64,000 bases of DNA from Undibacterium cyanobacteriorum (GCF_031326225.1 NZ_CP133720.1:4278001-4342000); one strand, 5' to 3'; counted from the first letter of the stretch, positions 37,223-47,462 are shown. The notes: a model not told the origin generated them from the letters alone. A program made the numbers and translations.

Positions 37223-38043
37223 CACGACGTAACCGACACATCCTACAAGAGCGTTTCCAGCACGGCAAAATGCCGACGGAAGAGGACTTCTCGGATCTCA
37301 TCGAATCCATGCTCAATATGCTCGACGAAGGCTTTGATAAGACAGAAAAAGAAGGCTTCAAAGTCGCGCAATTACGCGATGGCAAACTAATGAGCTTCTA
37401 CAAGGACATCAATATCGGTGATCCGCTTTGGTCCTTTGGCTTAGATAAAGGAAGCACGAATCTGAGTATTACGGACACCCGCAATCAAGCTTTATTGACG
37501 CTATCGAGCACCACCAGTGTCGATGGTATTCATCATAGCGGTGTTGGGATACGCCAAGCGCAGCCACAACATGAACTCGATGTCGCCGGTTGCATCGCCT
37601 CCTATGCACGCGTTGGACGACCTGGTGAGATGTCAGTGCCTGCCGATGGCAACTGGTATGACATCACCGAAAACATGACGGGTTGCCAGGCTTGGGAAGT
37701 GGTCGCTGGCGTCGGCGCGAAAGACAGCGAGGGGCGCTATGCCTTAACCCATGCGATCGCCATGAATGCCTTCAATAGTAACGGGAGCATTGATTACAAT
37801 CAAACCTATTTTGGCAATAAGTGCAGTCGGATTGAATTGCGCTGGATGGCAGATGATGCTGACAAGCCCTTTGATTTTCGTTTGCAAATGCGGGTCGGAT
37901 GTAGCTATGGTGAAAATGTCTGGATCAAATATCACATGACACAACTGTGGTTAGACACCTTGATGTTGGAGAGTGATCAAGAGCCGACGCGACAACCGGT
38001 TCCTCAGTACGACGCCAAAGGGAAAGTCATTAAACAGAAATGA
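37219..38043 (+). CDS. Probable eCIS fibre-like or receptor-binding protein
   Basis: This 274-residue protein starts with the helical baseplate-attachment-like segment HILQERFQHGKMPTEEDFSDLIESML. It continues into a beta-rich region with the phage-fibre phrase QHELDVAGCIASYARVG. It ends in a probable jelly-roll (NWYDITENMTGCQAWEVVAGVGAKDSEGRYALTHAIAMNAF...KCSRIELRWMADDADKPFDFRLQMRVGC). The position between baseplate genes and this architecture suggest the target-contacting fibre, although it is much shorter than Afp13. No trimerising shaft repeats are visible. It is translationally coupled to both neighbours by 4-bp overlaps. Confidence 0.6.
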   Translation: MTRRNRHILQERFQHGKMPTEEDFSDLIESMLNMLDEGFDKTEKEGFKVAQLRDGKLMSFYKDINIGDPLWSFGLDKGSTNLSITDTRNQALLTLSSTTSVDGIHHSGVGIRQAQPQHELDVAGCIASYARVGRPGEMSVPADGNWYDITENMTGCQAWEVVAGVGAKDSEGRYALTHAIAMNAFNSNGSIDYNQTYFGNKCSRIELRWMADDADKPFDFRLQMRVGCSYGENVWIKYHMTQLWLDTLMLESDQEPTRQPVPQYDAKGKVIKQK

Positions 38044-38342
38044 GTACGTCGTTGATTTCATTCCAGCTGTCACTAACGCAAGCCGATCTCGTTATCGAAG
38101 CTTTGTCCGAGCAGCCCTTCAAAACGGTGTTTGATTTGATTGGTCAACTCAATCGGCAGGCGGCTGCGCAAGTGGATCGTGCTGACAGCGGAGCGCAGAT
38201 GCTTAGTTTCGAATTGGAAGCAGCACAAGTGAGAATCGTGATCGAGGCCTTGGGCGAGTTTCCCTACAATCGCGTCCATCAATTGCTGGCACTGATGCAT
38301 CAGCAATTGGCGAACCAAACACGTTTAGGGCGAGGTGAATAA
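38040..38342 (+). CDS. Small internally duplicated eCIS-operon protein
   Basis: This 100-residue protein is made of two tandem copies of about 37 residues. SFQLSLTQADLVIEALSEQPFKTVFDLIGQLNRQ (6-39) aligns with SFELEAAQVRIVIEALGEFPYNRVHQLLALMHQQ (56-89), sharing VIEAL, the P-F/Y pair and the terminal helix. I do not recognise a family. It is acidic/neutral, has no signal peptide, and overlaps the fibre-like gene by four bases (ATGA). The next gene starts two bases after its stop. A small baseplate or fibre adaptor or a chaperone is plausible. Confidence 0.75.
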   Translation: MSTSLISFQLSLTQADLVIEALSEQPFKTVFDLIGQLNRQAAAQVDRADSGAQMLSFELEAAQVRIVIEALGEFPYNRVHQLLALMHQQLANQTRLGRGE

Positions 38343-38344
38343 GC

Positions 38345-40882
38345 GTGGCTGTTCCAGATCACATCAAACGCTTGCAAGCTGATGCCGATGGCCTCGATTT
38401 CGATGGCCTGCGTCGACGCGGCATTGAGCTCTTACAGCAGCTCTCGAGCGGTCGTTGGACTGACTACAATCTGCACGATCCGGGCGTCACCTTGTTGGAA
38501 CTCTTGTGCTACGGCCTGACCGACTTGGTGTACCGAACCGATTTCGCCGTTGCAGACTTTCTCAGTAATGAAACGGGCACGATCGACTTCCACGCTCAAG
38601 CGCTGTATCCTCCAGCCGAGATCTTCCCGAATCATGCGGTCACTGATCTGGACTTTTGTAAGCTCTTATACGATCAATTACCTGAGATCGAAGACGTCTG
38701 GGCCCATAGCCATACGGAAGCCCATAGCACACGCGGTTTGATGAGCGTCTTTATCAAGCCGCATGCATCCTTATTCCGGCACACGCAGGAGGAACAGAGC
38801 GCCGCCCACAGACAACTTCGACACGCCGCAGTACAACTGTTATCGCGCTACCGCAGCCTCGGCCGTGATATCGACGACATCCACATCGTTCAACCCACAC
38901 CGTTCACTTTAGCGGGCGATATAGAAATTGACGATAGTCGCAGCCGTGCCGAAATTTATGCAGATATTATTTTCCGGTGCGCCAAGCTGGTCACCTCAGG
39001 CAGCCAAATCACACGTTTTGAAGAGGCGCTGAGAGAAGGTAAGACTTGGGATGAAATATTGTCTGGCCCACTGACCGAACGCGGCTATATCGACGAAGCG
39101 AGTTTTCTGCAAGAGAGTTACGACATTGATGTGATCAAACTCATCACCTTAATTCGCCATATCCCTGGTGTATTGCGCGTGAATCAATTGTCACTCATCG
39201 ATGAGCAAGGTCAGACCCACGAGCATCTTCAATTCGATCATCACGATGCGAATTGCCCGGTACTGCACTTCATCAACACGCCAGAAATGATTCTCGCGCT
39301 GCGCTTACACTACAGCAAAAACGCAACGCTAGAACCGATGGTCGCGGAGGATATCGAGCAAGTTCTTAGCGTTCGTACGCAACGCGAAATTCATGCCTTC
39401 GGCGAGCAAGTCACCTTGTTCTTACGTAAGTATGAATTCGAACACGAAGCGTTCCGTCGCAACCGCGCCAGATTAGATCAATTAATTCCCTTACCCAAAG
39501 GGGAAGCGCGTCAGTTTGATGAGTATTTTTCTTTGGGTGAGCACTTACCTGCGATCTATGGCGTCAATCATTTTGGAGTACCACAATCTGAACCCGATGC
39601 AGTGCATGCTAAAGCACGTCAATTAAAAGCCTATCTGTTCCCGTTCGAACAGATGATGGCGAACTATCTGAGTTCTTTGCAGCATCTGCGTCAATTGTAT
39701 TCCTTAGATCCTTGTTTAGATCGCAGTTACTTCACGCAGTTTTTGAGCAATCAAGAGATTCCCAATCTTGAGGTCCTGTACACCAACAAAGCAAATCAAG
39801 CTGAGCTGGAACGGATTGTAGCGGGACAAGATAATTTTGAAGAACGCCGCAATCGCGTACTCGATAGCCTACTCGCCTTATATGGCGAGAACTATCCAGA
39901 AACCGAGTTACGTCGCTACGATGTCTACTTCAAACAGTATGTTGGTCGTCAGATCTTACTCAACAAAATTTATTTGCTACGTCACCTCTGTGACCTCAGC
40001 AGTGGCCGCGGCACAGGACGTTGTTTGACAAACGCTTGGCATCACGATGCGACCTCGCCTATCGAGCGCAAAGTTCGCATCTTGCTCGGCAGCTTCCAAG
40101 AGCAACAAGATCCTTCTTTAATCAGCCATCTGCAAGGTGAGACTAAGCTAATTAGCGACAAGCGCTATCTGGAACGACTGCAGAAGCAGATTAATTATCC
40201 GAGCGAATTACATTTCGATAAGTTGGAAGTGGTTCCCTTACCGAAAAGTGAATCGTACAAAGAAGATTTTCGCATTCCCCACGGGACGGTTTGCGATGCC
40301 ATGCTGCAGCAAGGAACGCGTTGGGAAAACTATCGTATTCATCGTGTCAGCGAACAACATGCTTGGTTATGCTTACTGACCAAAGACGAACAAATCTGGC
40401 CTATCTGCTTCTTACCGATCGCCGAAATTAGTCAATTCTTACGCTGCTTGATCGATGCGCTCGCTGGACAGTGTTTGCAAAGCGAAGGCGTGCACGTGCT
40501 CGAACACATCCTATTGCGTCCTCGTGCACCAACTGGGCAAGACAACCACAAACGTGCGATTGATCACGAATTTTACTGTCACCGTGTCAGTATCATCTTG
40601 CCTGCCTATACCGCACGCTTCCAAGATCCGAAAGCGCGTTTGTGGGTTGAGAAACTCATTGCAGAAGAATTGCCAGCGCATCTCTTACCAGAATTCTATT
40701 GGTTGGACTTCGCCTTCCTCGCGCAATTTGAAAATCGTTATCAAAAATGGCTAACGCAGTTGGCTCTGCACGTTGACCTCGACTATCAAGGCGATTGCAG
40801 CGAACTCGATCGCAGCGCGGAAGACGTGATCGAGTTTCTCAAGAAGAACCGTCATCAACAAATCAATCGTTATTGGATTTGA
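38345..40882 (+). CDS. Second large baseplate protein (Afp12/Pvc12-like)
   Basis: The 845-residue protein begins with RWTDYNLHDPGVTLLELLCYGLTDLVYRTDF, a motif shared by eCIS Afp12-type and phage baseplate wedge proteins. The remaining sequence is soluble and of mixed fold, with EVLYTNKANQAELERIVAGQDNFEERRNRVLDSLLALYGE mid-protein and VHVLEHILLRPR near the end, both typical of the family. It starts at GTG 38345, two bases after the small duplicated gene. It forms the baseplate wedge together with the Afp11-like protein. Confidence 0.87.
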   Translation: MAVPDHIKRLQADADGLDFDGLRRRGIELLQQLSSGRWTDYNLHDPGVTLLELLCYGLTDLVYRTDFAVADFLSNETGTIDFHAQALYPPAEIFPNHAVTDLDFCKLLYDQLPEIEDVWAHSHTEAHSTRGLMSVFIKPHASLFRHTQEEQSAAHRQLRHAAVQLLSRYRSLGRDIDDIHIVQPTPFTLAGDIEIDDSRSRAEIYADIIFRCAKLVTSGSQITRFEEALREGKTWDEILSGPLTERGYIDEASFLQESYDIDVIKLITLIRHIPGVLRVNQLSLIDEQGQTHEHLQFDHHDANCPVLHFINTPEMILALRLHYSKNATLEPMVAEDIEQVLSVRTQREIHAFGEQVTLFLRKYEFEHEAFRRNRARLDQLIPLPKGEARQFDEYFSLGEHLPAIYGVNHFGVPQSEPDAVHAKARQLKAYLFPFEQMMANYLSSLQHLRQLYSLDPCLDRSYFTQFLSNQEIPNLEVLYTNKANQAELERIVAGQDNFEERRNRVLDSLLALYGENYPETELRRYDVYFKQYVGRQILLNKIYLLRHLCDLSSGRGTGRCLTNAWHHDATSPIERKVRILLGSFQEQQDPSLISHLQGETKLISDKRYLERLQKQINYPSELHFDKLEVVPLPKSESYKEDFRIPHGTVCDAMLQQGTRWENYRIHRVSEQHAWLCLLTKDEQIWPICFLPIAEISQFLRCLIDALAGQCLQSEGVHVLEHILLRPRAPTGQDNHKRAIDHEFYCHRVSIILPAYTARFQDPKARLWVEKLIAEELPAHLLPEFYWLDFAFLAQFENRYQKWLTQLALHVDLDYQGDCSELDRSAEDVIEFLKKNRHQQINRYWI

Positions 40883-40884
40883 TC

Positions 40885-43800
40885 ATGACTGCCGCCCACG
40901 CCAAGCCAGTTCAACATGCGATACACGCTTTGGAAGTTGATCTCTCGATTGATGGGATCAACGACAGCGTGGCGCGTGATAGTGGGCATTACACTGACTG
41001 GGTGCGCCGCGTCTTCTTACCGATTGTCGAAGAAGTGGTCGAACAAAGTGCGCAAGAGGCCGGACTCACCAACCATTTACATCAACGAATTAGCAAACTC
41101 GAGATCGATTTGGGTGATATCGAAGCTGACATCGCCGATCATGAAGCAGCTCGACGTTTAAGAGCTAAGCTCAGTGATGCGCTGATGGAGCAACTGCGTC
41201 GTCACAATCGGGACACCTACTCGGCGGCCAACACAAAGACTGAAGCCTCGCTTTCCGTCTCTGAAACGCAGCAAAGCGAACAAGAAGAGGCTCTTCTGAA
41301 CTATCTGAAGTCAGGCCAACTAGATTGGCAATTCGCAAATCATCCGCGCTTCGCCCACAAACGTCTATTGCAAGAGACTTTGCTACGCGCAAATGATCAA
41401 CGTCTCTTTGAAGAGATTCGTCAACATCCCACCCAACTCTTACGCTTAGTGCGCCAGTTTGATGAAGCGGATCGCTTCCAGCTACTGAAAAAACAGTTGG
41501 GTGCATGGTCGAGCAATGAGCGCGAGTACCTACTCGATTGGCTCAGTTTGGAGCTCACACTGCATGGCGATCAACTCGACTATTGCGAAGATTTGTGGCT
41601 ACACGTGCTCAGTAATCTCAACACCACCAATATCGAACGGACGCTACGCACGCTGGCCTTGGGCTTCTACGCCTCAAAGAATATTCGCGCCCAAGTGCGT
41701 TTCGCTGAGTATAAGAATGACATTCAACGCCGCGCCAACGAACAACATTTTAGCGTTGACTACGCCCAAAACTTACTCAGCAATTTAGCTCACCTTTTTA
41801 TGATCGAAAGCGGCGATGCTGCTACTGCCCATTTCGCGTTTAATCAGCAGGATGCGGCCGAATTCTTCTTAAATAATGCTGCGCTTAGTCCAAACGAAAC
41901 GAGGCGCTTGAGCTTCATCGACACCGAATCTGTCCTCGAAGAATTTCTTGCGATGATCGCGGCTGGCGACAATGAAGCGATGTTAGACCTCGTGCATCGT
42001 AGTGATCAATTTTTGCTGCAACACCTCAAACGCCTGCATCAAGATCGTGCAAGAATTTGGCAACAGAATTTAAGTTTCAACGCCAAGCTCGCACTCTTAC
42101 AAGTGTTGCAGGCTGAGTGTGCTTGGATCTTCACCGCACTAGCGAGTTTGGATGCTTCGCCGGCATCGAGCACCTTGCTCGCAGAAATCGTTGATGACGC
42201 CCTCTTGCAACCAGTAGCAAGCCTGCGCGCAGCAGCACTAATCGACCGCATCGAAGCACAATACTCGACACAACTGCTTGAATTCACGCCATTTGCGCAA
42301 GCCGTCAAAGATCTCCATAACGCAGATGCAAAGCAGATTCTGCAGCATTTCAAACAACTGGCTCATGATGCGGCAGGTCTTGCGAGCTTACGACGTTTAT
42401 CCCATACCCAGTTGGGTTCACTGATAGAAAAACTCAACCTCGACCAAAGCATCAACGCGCTGACAACTCTCTATCCGCACCAGACATCCTGGGTCGAGGC
42501 GATCATTCGTAGTGCCGATGCGCAAACAAGTCATCCCAACTTTGTCGCTTTCAATACCCTGTGGCGTATCATTCGCGCCGCGATGAATCTAAGCTATGGC
42601 GCGAGCTTGCCGCATGCCGTGGCACATGCGCTGTTGGAAATCGCTTTACACGACAGCACACAACAAGCGAGCCCGATTGAGCTCACACGTAAGCTGTTCG
42701 CCCGCCTGCGTGCCCATGGTGTGCTACAAATGAGTTCAGCGCTCAAGCTCCAGCAGAAAATGTCCACCGCATTGCAGGCTTCTCTCCAAGCGTGGATGGA
42801 CACTGAAAAAATGCAGGATTGGGTCGCCGTCACGCAAGCACTCACAGCTGAGGTCGATCCGACGACCATTACGACGACTGCGCTAAAAGGCAGCTGGCTC
42901 TTGTCGCACTACTCCGAGCACGCACTATGGGTCGAACATCTGGTGAAGAATCCCAGAGCGGCAATACAAATCTACCGTCATTGGCAACCGGCTCAGAGAC
43001 GCGAGCTCATCCAAACACTCAAGCCGGCATTGCGAACTAGCCTGATACAAGCACTGTATCCACAACAGTCGCTGATGGTCAGAGAGCTTTTGCAAGGTCT
43101 TAATGATCTGAAAAGCTTGATCGACAAGGCTTATGGCGACAGTCTGCTAGTACGCTGGAATCACACGCAAATCCAGCATGCAATCGAAGACACTCTGCTT
43201 GGCATCGCCGAGGGCACGATATCAACCAGTACCCTGCCCCAGTTGTTGCCTATCGAGGTTAGCACCGCATCGATGCAAAATTTACTGGCGGACTTATTAA
43301 GCGCGGTCAGCGATCGCCCACATGCATGGTGGCGCACAGCAATCAACCGACTCCTGACAACACCAGACCACTTAGCGCCCTCGCAAGCACATCAGAGCGA
43401 CAAACTCGCCGTGCCTGCACCGCCACATTCACTGACACAGCAAACACGAAACCTATTACCAAACTTGGTGAATCAACTTCGTCTTGAACAAATCCGGCAC
43501 GAGGTTGAAGTTGAAGTTGCTGAAATTAAGGCTGCAGCGACTGGACAAACACATCCGGTATACACCCGTTATCAGGCATGGCTGCTAGGGCAAACTGAAC
43601 TATCGGCGCTCGATCTTAGTTTGTCCGAGGCATGGCAATTCTTCTTGTGGTGGCAAGCAGCACATCCACAACATCTTGCCAGTGCAGAATGGAATGGTTT
43701 ACTAAGCCTATATCGCTTGGCATACGATTTACCTGCCGAGGCAAACGCCGGGCGAAATGCAACGCGCGATTTGCTGGTAACACTGCTGAGCGAGATCAAA

Positions 43801-46800
43801 GTCGCTCAAGATCAGCACGGCATAGAGCACGTACCGCTTATCTCCGAATCGTCCTTACTGGCGATTGAGGCCTTAAACTGGCGCCTGCAGCATCTGCAAG
43901 ATCTTCAATCAACAGAGAATGACACCAGCACTTTCGTCGCAGTAAAACAATCCAACACCTCGACCACGCTGACACGACAAGTCGATCTCGCCAGTCTACT
44001 AGGTGCACAACAAGTCCTAGCATCACTACATATCGACCAAGCGATGTTCACTGTGTTGGCGGATTTGGATCAGTTGGCAACACGAGAACTGAATAGCAAC
44101 CAAGCCCGCGCGATTCTCCGACTAGAGCAGTTGCTGGGCCTCCGACGCAATCTAGATGCGAACGCTAAGGATCTAGCACCGAATCTATCTGCCCCATCCG
44201 CATCATTAGCGCAGGCCAACGAGTCCACCGAAGGCCTAGAGAAAATCTTAGCAACCTTGATTCAAGTCAGTAGCGGTACCCCAAGCAACACCGAGGCGAG
44301 TCAGATCAGCGCAGAGCAGTATCAGGAATTGTTGAACCTTTGGTTCCAAGCTCTTGGCCAGGCCGATGCCGCCTTGCCTTTCCTGAGATGCATAGAATTC
44401 TACGGTGCACAGATCAGCGACGATGCAAGCCGCGCCCGTTTTACGCAATTGGTGTTGTATGAGCTGCTACTGCAACGCGACATTGATGTTGAACGCTTAC
44501 TGGAACAAGCCAATCAAGAGAAGTCCGCTACTGTCCCAGCAACAGCACTAAACCAGCCACTTCAACTTGGCGAGAGTACGCGCCTCAACAGTCAAGCAGC
44601 CGCGGCCATTGATCTACAAGAAGACGCTATTCCGCTCGCGCTGAGACAGGTGCAGACGATGATCGCCAGTCCGGCGCCTTCCGATTTGGAAACATCGTTG
44701 CAAGGAAACTGGGAAGCGGTATCGAATCAACTGAGCAAACCTGCGTTGCGTGCATGGTTGGTTCATTATTTGAGCGAGCAATTGCTATCGAACCTGATGC
44801 AAGAAGCGAACGCGATTTCGTCGACCACAAAAGATCAATGGCGCGCGATTTTAAGGCGTAGTTTGCAACAAGCGCAAGCGGCTCACCTCCTCTTACTTTT
44901 GCAACTCGCCCTGCACGAAAGCACAAGTGCACGTGCACAACAATTGCGCCGCATTTTGCGAGATGAATTTGCGGTCACGCTTGATCTAAGTCAGCAAGCA
45001 GGTAGCATGCTCGGGCACCTCAAACAGTGGAGCACCAAGCTGCGCGCGAACTTTGCTATTTTCTCACCCACTGTTGTACGTGTTGAAGACTCCAATTCCG
45101 ATCAAGATGAGGCCTTCGCCTTTACTGAGCTAGCACACCAACTCTATCGCGAAGACGACTCTACCCACTTGAGTGCGGACATCAGTGCGAACGTCAAAGC
45201 GGACGTCAAAGTGGCCCCGTCATCGACGTCGAGCCTACCACGAAGCTGGCACGAGCACTTGCCACAGATTCTGGCAGAAGCCATGCTCGGTACTAATTTG
45301 GCACCGCTCGATTCAGTATGGTCAGTGTTGGTCGCCCAGCATGGCGATGATTTGCGTCGCGCACAGCGTCAATACTTGCGACAAGCTCAGCAAACCCGTC
45401 GTTTAGTTGAACAGAATCCGCAAGACAAAATTCTCGATCTGATCACAGTCAACTCGCCGCGCTTTGGCCATTTAGTCAAACTCGTCATCAAAGCAGCAAG
45501 CGTGCTACAACAGGGCTTACCGACCCAGCTCGATCAAGCAAGGTGGCAGATGGAAGTACTCGTTTTCAGTTATCAAGCGAGTCTGCAACGCGAGTTCTTA
45601 GCACAGACTTCGGCGCATCAATTGCTAAGCCTGTTGCGCCAGCAAGCCCACTGGTCATCAACAGAGCAAGAGCGTGCAAAGGAAACCAAACTTCTTCGCC
45701 ACATCTACTATGCAAGCCTGTCGCACGGTGACTCATATTTATCTCAGCAGTTGGCAGCCTTGCTTGGCGAACGCGATTGTCTCGATTACGTTGCACCACA
45801 AACCGAAACTCTGAGCGCGACAACCGATTCCCTTGTGACTCCACATAGTTTTACTGAAGAACAAGCGCTTGTCACCGACGAGGAAGTGCTCGAGCTCTTA
45901 ATCGCCAATCTCGGTGCCAGCAGCGATATCGCCAAGCTCATACACGAGTTGCGCGATTTGAACGCTTTGCGAGACTCAGGGGGCTTGCCTGATGAACAAA
46001 GTGAAGTACTCAAACATCCTTTGCGCAGCCACTTGAGTCGACGCTTGTGGTCGACGGCTGATTTGCAGAATCAAGAACGCTTGTGGCATAGCCTTGCACG
46101 GAATGTGCGCGCCCAAGCCCGTGCGGCGCAGTCAAATCAGAGTGCATACAGTAACCCGCTACTTGCTACAGAGGTCGAACAGCTACTGCCTGATTTGCTT
46201 GATTCGCCTATGGTCACCCAATTGGCAGAAATGAACTTTGCTCAAGATTTGGCTAACTCAACGCCGAGCACGGTGTCGGTGTCGAACACTAATACGGTTA
46301 CAAGTACAGACACAAATGCAGACACAAGTACAAGCACAACTAACAACGCGAGCACGAAGACGAACACGCTAGCAAAACTGCAAAGTCTGCTGCAATCACT
46401 CTCGCCGTTAAGCGCAAACGAAAAACTGTGGGTGCGGCAGATGGCCCGCCGTGCGATGGTACAGCAAGGGGAACTGCTGCCACAGATTAGCACTATGCTG
46501 CAGCAAGATCACGCTATTCAACGGTGGTGCGAAGCACTCGACACCGCCGATCTCATGTATTTCCTCGAACGCAGCAGCGCAGAGTTGATGAAAGACTTAA
46601 AGCCACTTATTCCGGCGTTACGGGCCCATCACTCCGCTGCGTTTGAGACAGATGGCAGTGCATGGAGCAAAGACAGCTTGGTGTCGTTTTACCGCTTGCG
46701 CTTTGTACTCAAGCAACAAGATCCGGCGCTTTACTTAGCTCAGATCTTGCGCATTCAGGTTGCCAAGGCGTCACCGGAAAAACTGTTAGAAGAATTCAAA

Positions 46801-47454
46801 ACCAAACTCAATGAACAAGAGCGTCAAATGCAGCTCCAAGCCCAACGCGCGCGCGAACAAGAACGGGAGCGGCAGCGACGATCCTTAGACGAGATCAAAA
46901 AGCGTGCCCGACTGCTGGGCGAAGCTGAAGAGCTTCCGTATGGCGAGAGCAATGTGCAGAACGCTGGGATGGTCATCATCGCGCCCTACATTCAGCGTCT
47001 CTTTTCGATTCTTGAGCTCACAAAAAATAACGCCTTCGTCGACGAACAAGCGGCGGAACGCGCGGTTCATCTATTGCAGTATGTCGTCACCGGCGAGAGC
47101 AGCACACCTGAATATCAACTGGCCTTGAATAAACTGTTGTGCGGCATTCATGGCGGCGTGCCCATCGTTGCCGGTATCGACATCAGCGAACATGAAAAGA
47201 CGGTCATCGAACAAATGCTCAATGGTGTGATCAGTCACTGGAGCGCGCTAGGAAAGACTTCGATTGCCGGCCTCAGGCAAACCTTCTTGGTGCGCGAAGG
47301 GCAATTGAGTTACGACGAAGAAAATTGGCACTTGCGCATCCCGACCTCGACTTTTGACATGTTATTGGATCGCTTGCCGTGGAGTTTTGCGATGATCCGC
47401 TTACCGTGGATGCGCGCACCTTTGCACGTCAAGTGGCGCGCTAGTTCTGAATAG
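40885..47454 (+). CDS. Contractile injection system tape-measure protein (Afp14-like)
   Basis: This 2189-residue protein begins HAIHALEVDLSIDGINDSVARDSGHYTDWVRRVFLPIVEEVVEQSAQEAGLTNHLHQRISKLEIDLGDI, the diagnostic start of the CIS tape-measure family. The body is almost all helix and rich in Gln, Leu and Ala. A Thr/Ser/Asn/Asp low-complexity linker lies near residues 1793-1828, followed by a charged coiled coil (NEQERQMQLQAQRAREQERERQRRSLDEIKKRA). The C-terminal domain (AGMVIIAPYIQRLFSILELTKNNAFVDEQAAERAVHLLQYVVTGE...LPWSFAMIRLPWMRAPLHVKW) is also conserved in the family. Tape measures set tube length and fill its lumen. The ATG at 40885 is chosen; the open frame upstream lies inside the previous gene. 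Confidence 0.9.
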   Translation: MTAAHAKPVQHAIHALEVDLSIDGINDSVARDSGHYTDWVRRVFLPIVEEVVEQSAQEAGLTNHLHQRISKLEIDLGDIEADIADHEAARRLRAKLSDALMEQLRRHNRDTYSAANTKTEASLSVSETQQSEQEEALLNYLKSGQLDWQFANHPRFAHKRLLQETLLRANDQRLFEEIRQHPTQLLRLVRQFDEADRFQLLKKQLGAWSSNEREYLLDWLSLELTLHGDQLDYCEDLWLHVLSNLNTTNIERTLRTLALGFYASKNIRAQVRFAEYKNDIQRRANEQHFSVDYAQNLLSNLAHLFMIESGDAATAHFAFNQQDAAEFFLNNAALSPNETRRLSFIDTESVLEEFLAMIAAGDNEAMLDLVHRSDQFLLQHLKRLHQDRARIWQQNLSFNAKLALLQVLQAECAWIFTALASLDASPASSTLLAEIVDDALLQPVASLRAAALIDRIEAQYSTQLLEFTPFAQAVKDLHNADAKQILQHFKQLAHDAAGLASLRRLSHTQLGSLIEKLNLDQSINALTTLYPHQTSWVEAIIRSADAQTSHPNFVAFNTLWRIIRAAMNLSYGASLPHAVAHALLEIALHDSTQQASPIELTRKLFARLRAHGVLQMSSALKLQQKMSTALQASLQAWMDTEKMQDWVAVTQALTAEVDPTTITTTALKGSWLLSHYSEHALWVEHLVKNPRAAIQIYRHWQPAQRRELIQTLKPALRTSLIQALYPQQSLMVRELLQGLNDLKSLIDKAYGDSLLVRWNHTQIQHAIEDTLLGIAEGTISTSTLPQLLPIEVSTASMQNLLADLLSAVSDRPHAWWRTAINRLLTTPDHLAPSQAHQSDKLAVPAPPHSLTQQTRNLLPNLVNQLRLEQIRHEVEVEVAEIKAAATGQTHPVYTRYQAWLLGQTELSALDLSLSEAWQFFLWWQAAHPQHLASAEWNGLLSLYRLAYDLPAEANAGRNATRDLLVTLLSEIKVAQDQHGIEHVPLISESSLLAIEALNWRLQHLQDLQSTENDTSTFVAVKQSNTSTTLTRQVDLASLLGAQQVLASLHIDQAMFTVLADLDQLATRELNSNQARAILRLEQLLGLRRNLDANAKDLAPNLSAPSASLAQANESTEGLEKILATLIQVSSGTPSNTEASQISAEQYQELLNLWFQALGQADAALPFLRCIEFYGAQISDDASRARFTQLVLYELLLQRDIDVERLLEQANQEKSATVPATALNQPLQLGESTRLNSQAAAAIDLQEDAIPLALRQVQTMIASPAPSDLETSLQGNWEAVSNQLSKPALRAWLVHYLSEQLLSNLMQEANAISSTTKDQWRAILRRSLQQAQAAHLLLLLQLALHESTSARAQQLRRILRDEFAVTLDLSQQAGSMLGHLKQWSTKLRANFAIFSPTVVRVEDSNSDQDEAFAFTELAHQLYREDDSTHLSADISANVKADVKVAPSSTSSLPRSWHEHLPQILAEAMLGTNLAPLDSVWSVLVAQHGDDLRRAQRQYLRQAQQTRRLVEQNPQDKILDLITVNSPRFGHLVKLVIKAASVLQQGLPTQLDQARWQMEVLVFSYQASLQREFLAQTSAHQLLSLLRQQAHWSSTEQERAKETKLLRHIYYASLSHGDSYLSQQLAALLGERDCLDYVAPQTETLSATTDSLVTPHSFTEEQALVTDEEVLELLIANLGASSDIAKLIHELRDLNALRDSGGLPDEQSEVLKHPLRSHLSRRLWSTADLQNQERLWHSLARNVRAQARAAQSNQSAYSNPLLATEVEQLLPDLLDSPMVTQLAEMNFAQDLANSTPSTVSVSNTNTVTSTDTNADTSTSTTNNASTKTNTLAKLQSLLQSLSPLSANEKLWVRQMARRAMVQQGELLPQISTMLQQDHAIQRWCEALDTADLMYFLERSSAELMKDLKPLIPALRAHHSAAFETDGSAWSKDSLVSFYRLRFVLKQQDPALYLAQILRIQVAKASPEKLLEEFKTKLNEQERQMQLQAQRAREQERERQRRSLDEIKKRARLLGEAEELPYGESNVQNAGMVIIAPYIQRLFSILELTKNNAFVDEQAAERAVHLLQYVVTGESSTPEYQLALNKLLCGIHGGVPIVAGIDISEHEKTVIEQMLNGVISHWSALGKTSIAGLRQTFLVREGQLSYDEENWHLRIPTSTFDMLLDRLPWSFAMIRLPWMRAPLHVKWRASSE

Positions 47455-47462
47455 ATAATCGT

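Noticed and set aside
40795..40884. Upstream extension of the tape-measure frame
   Set aside because: It overlaps the end of the Afp12-like gene, and conserved tape-measure sequence begins only after the ATG at 40885.
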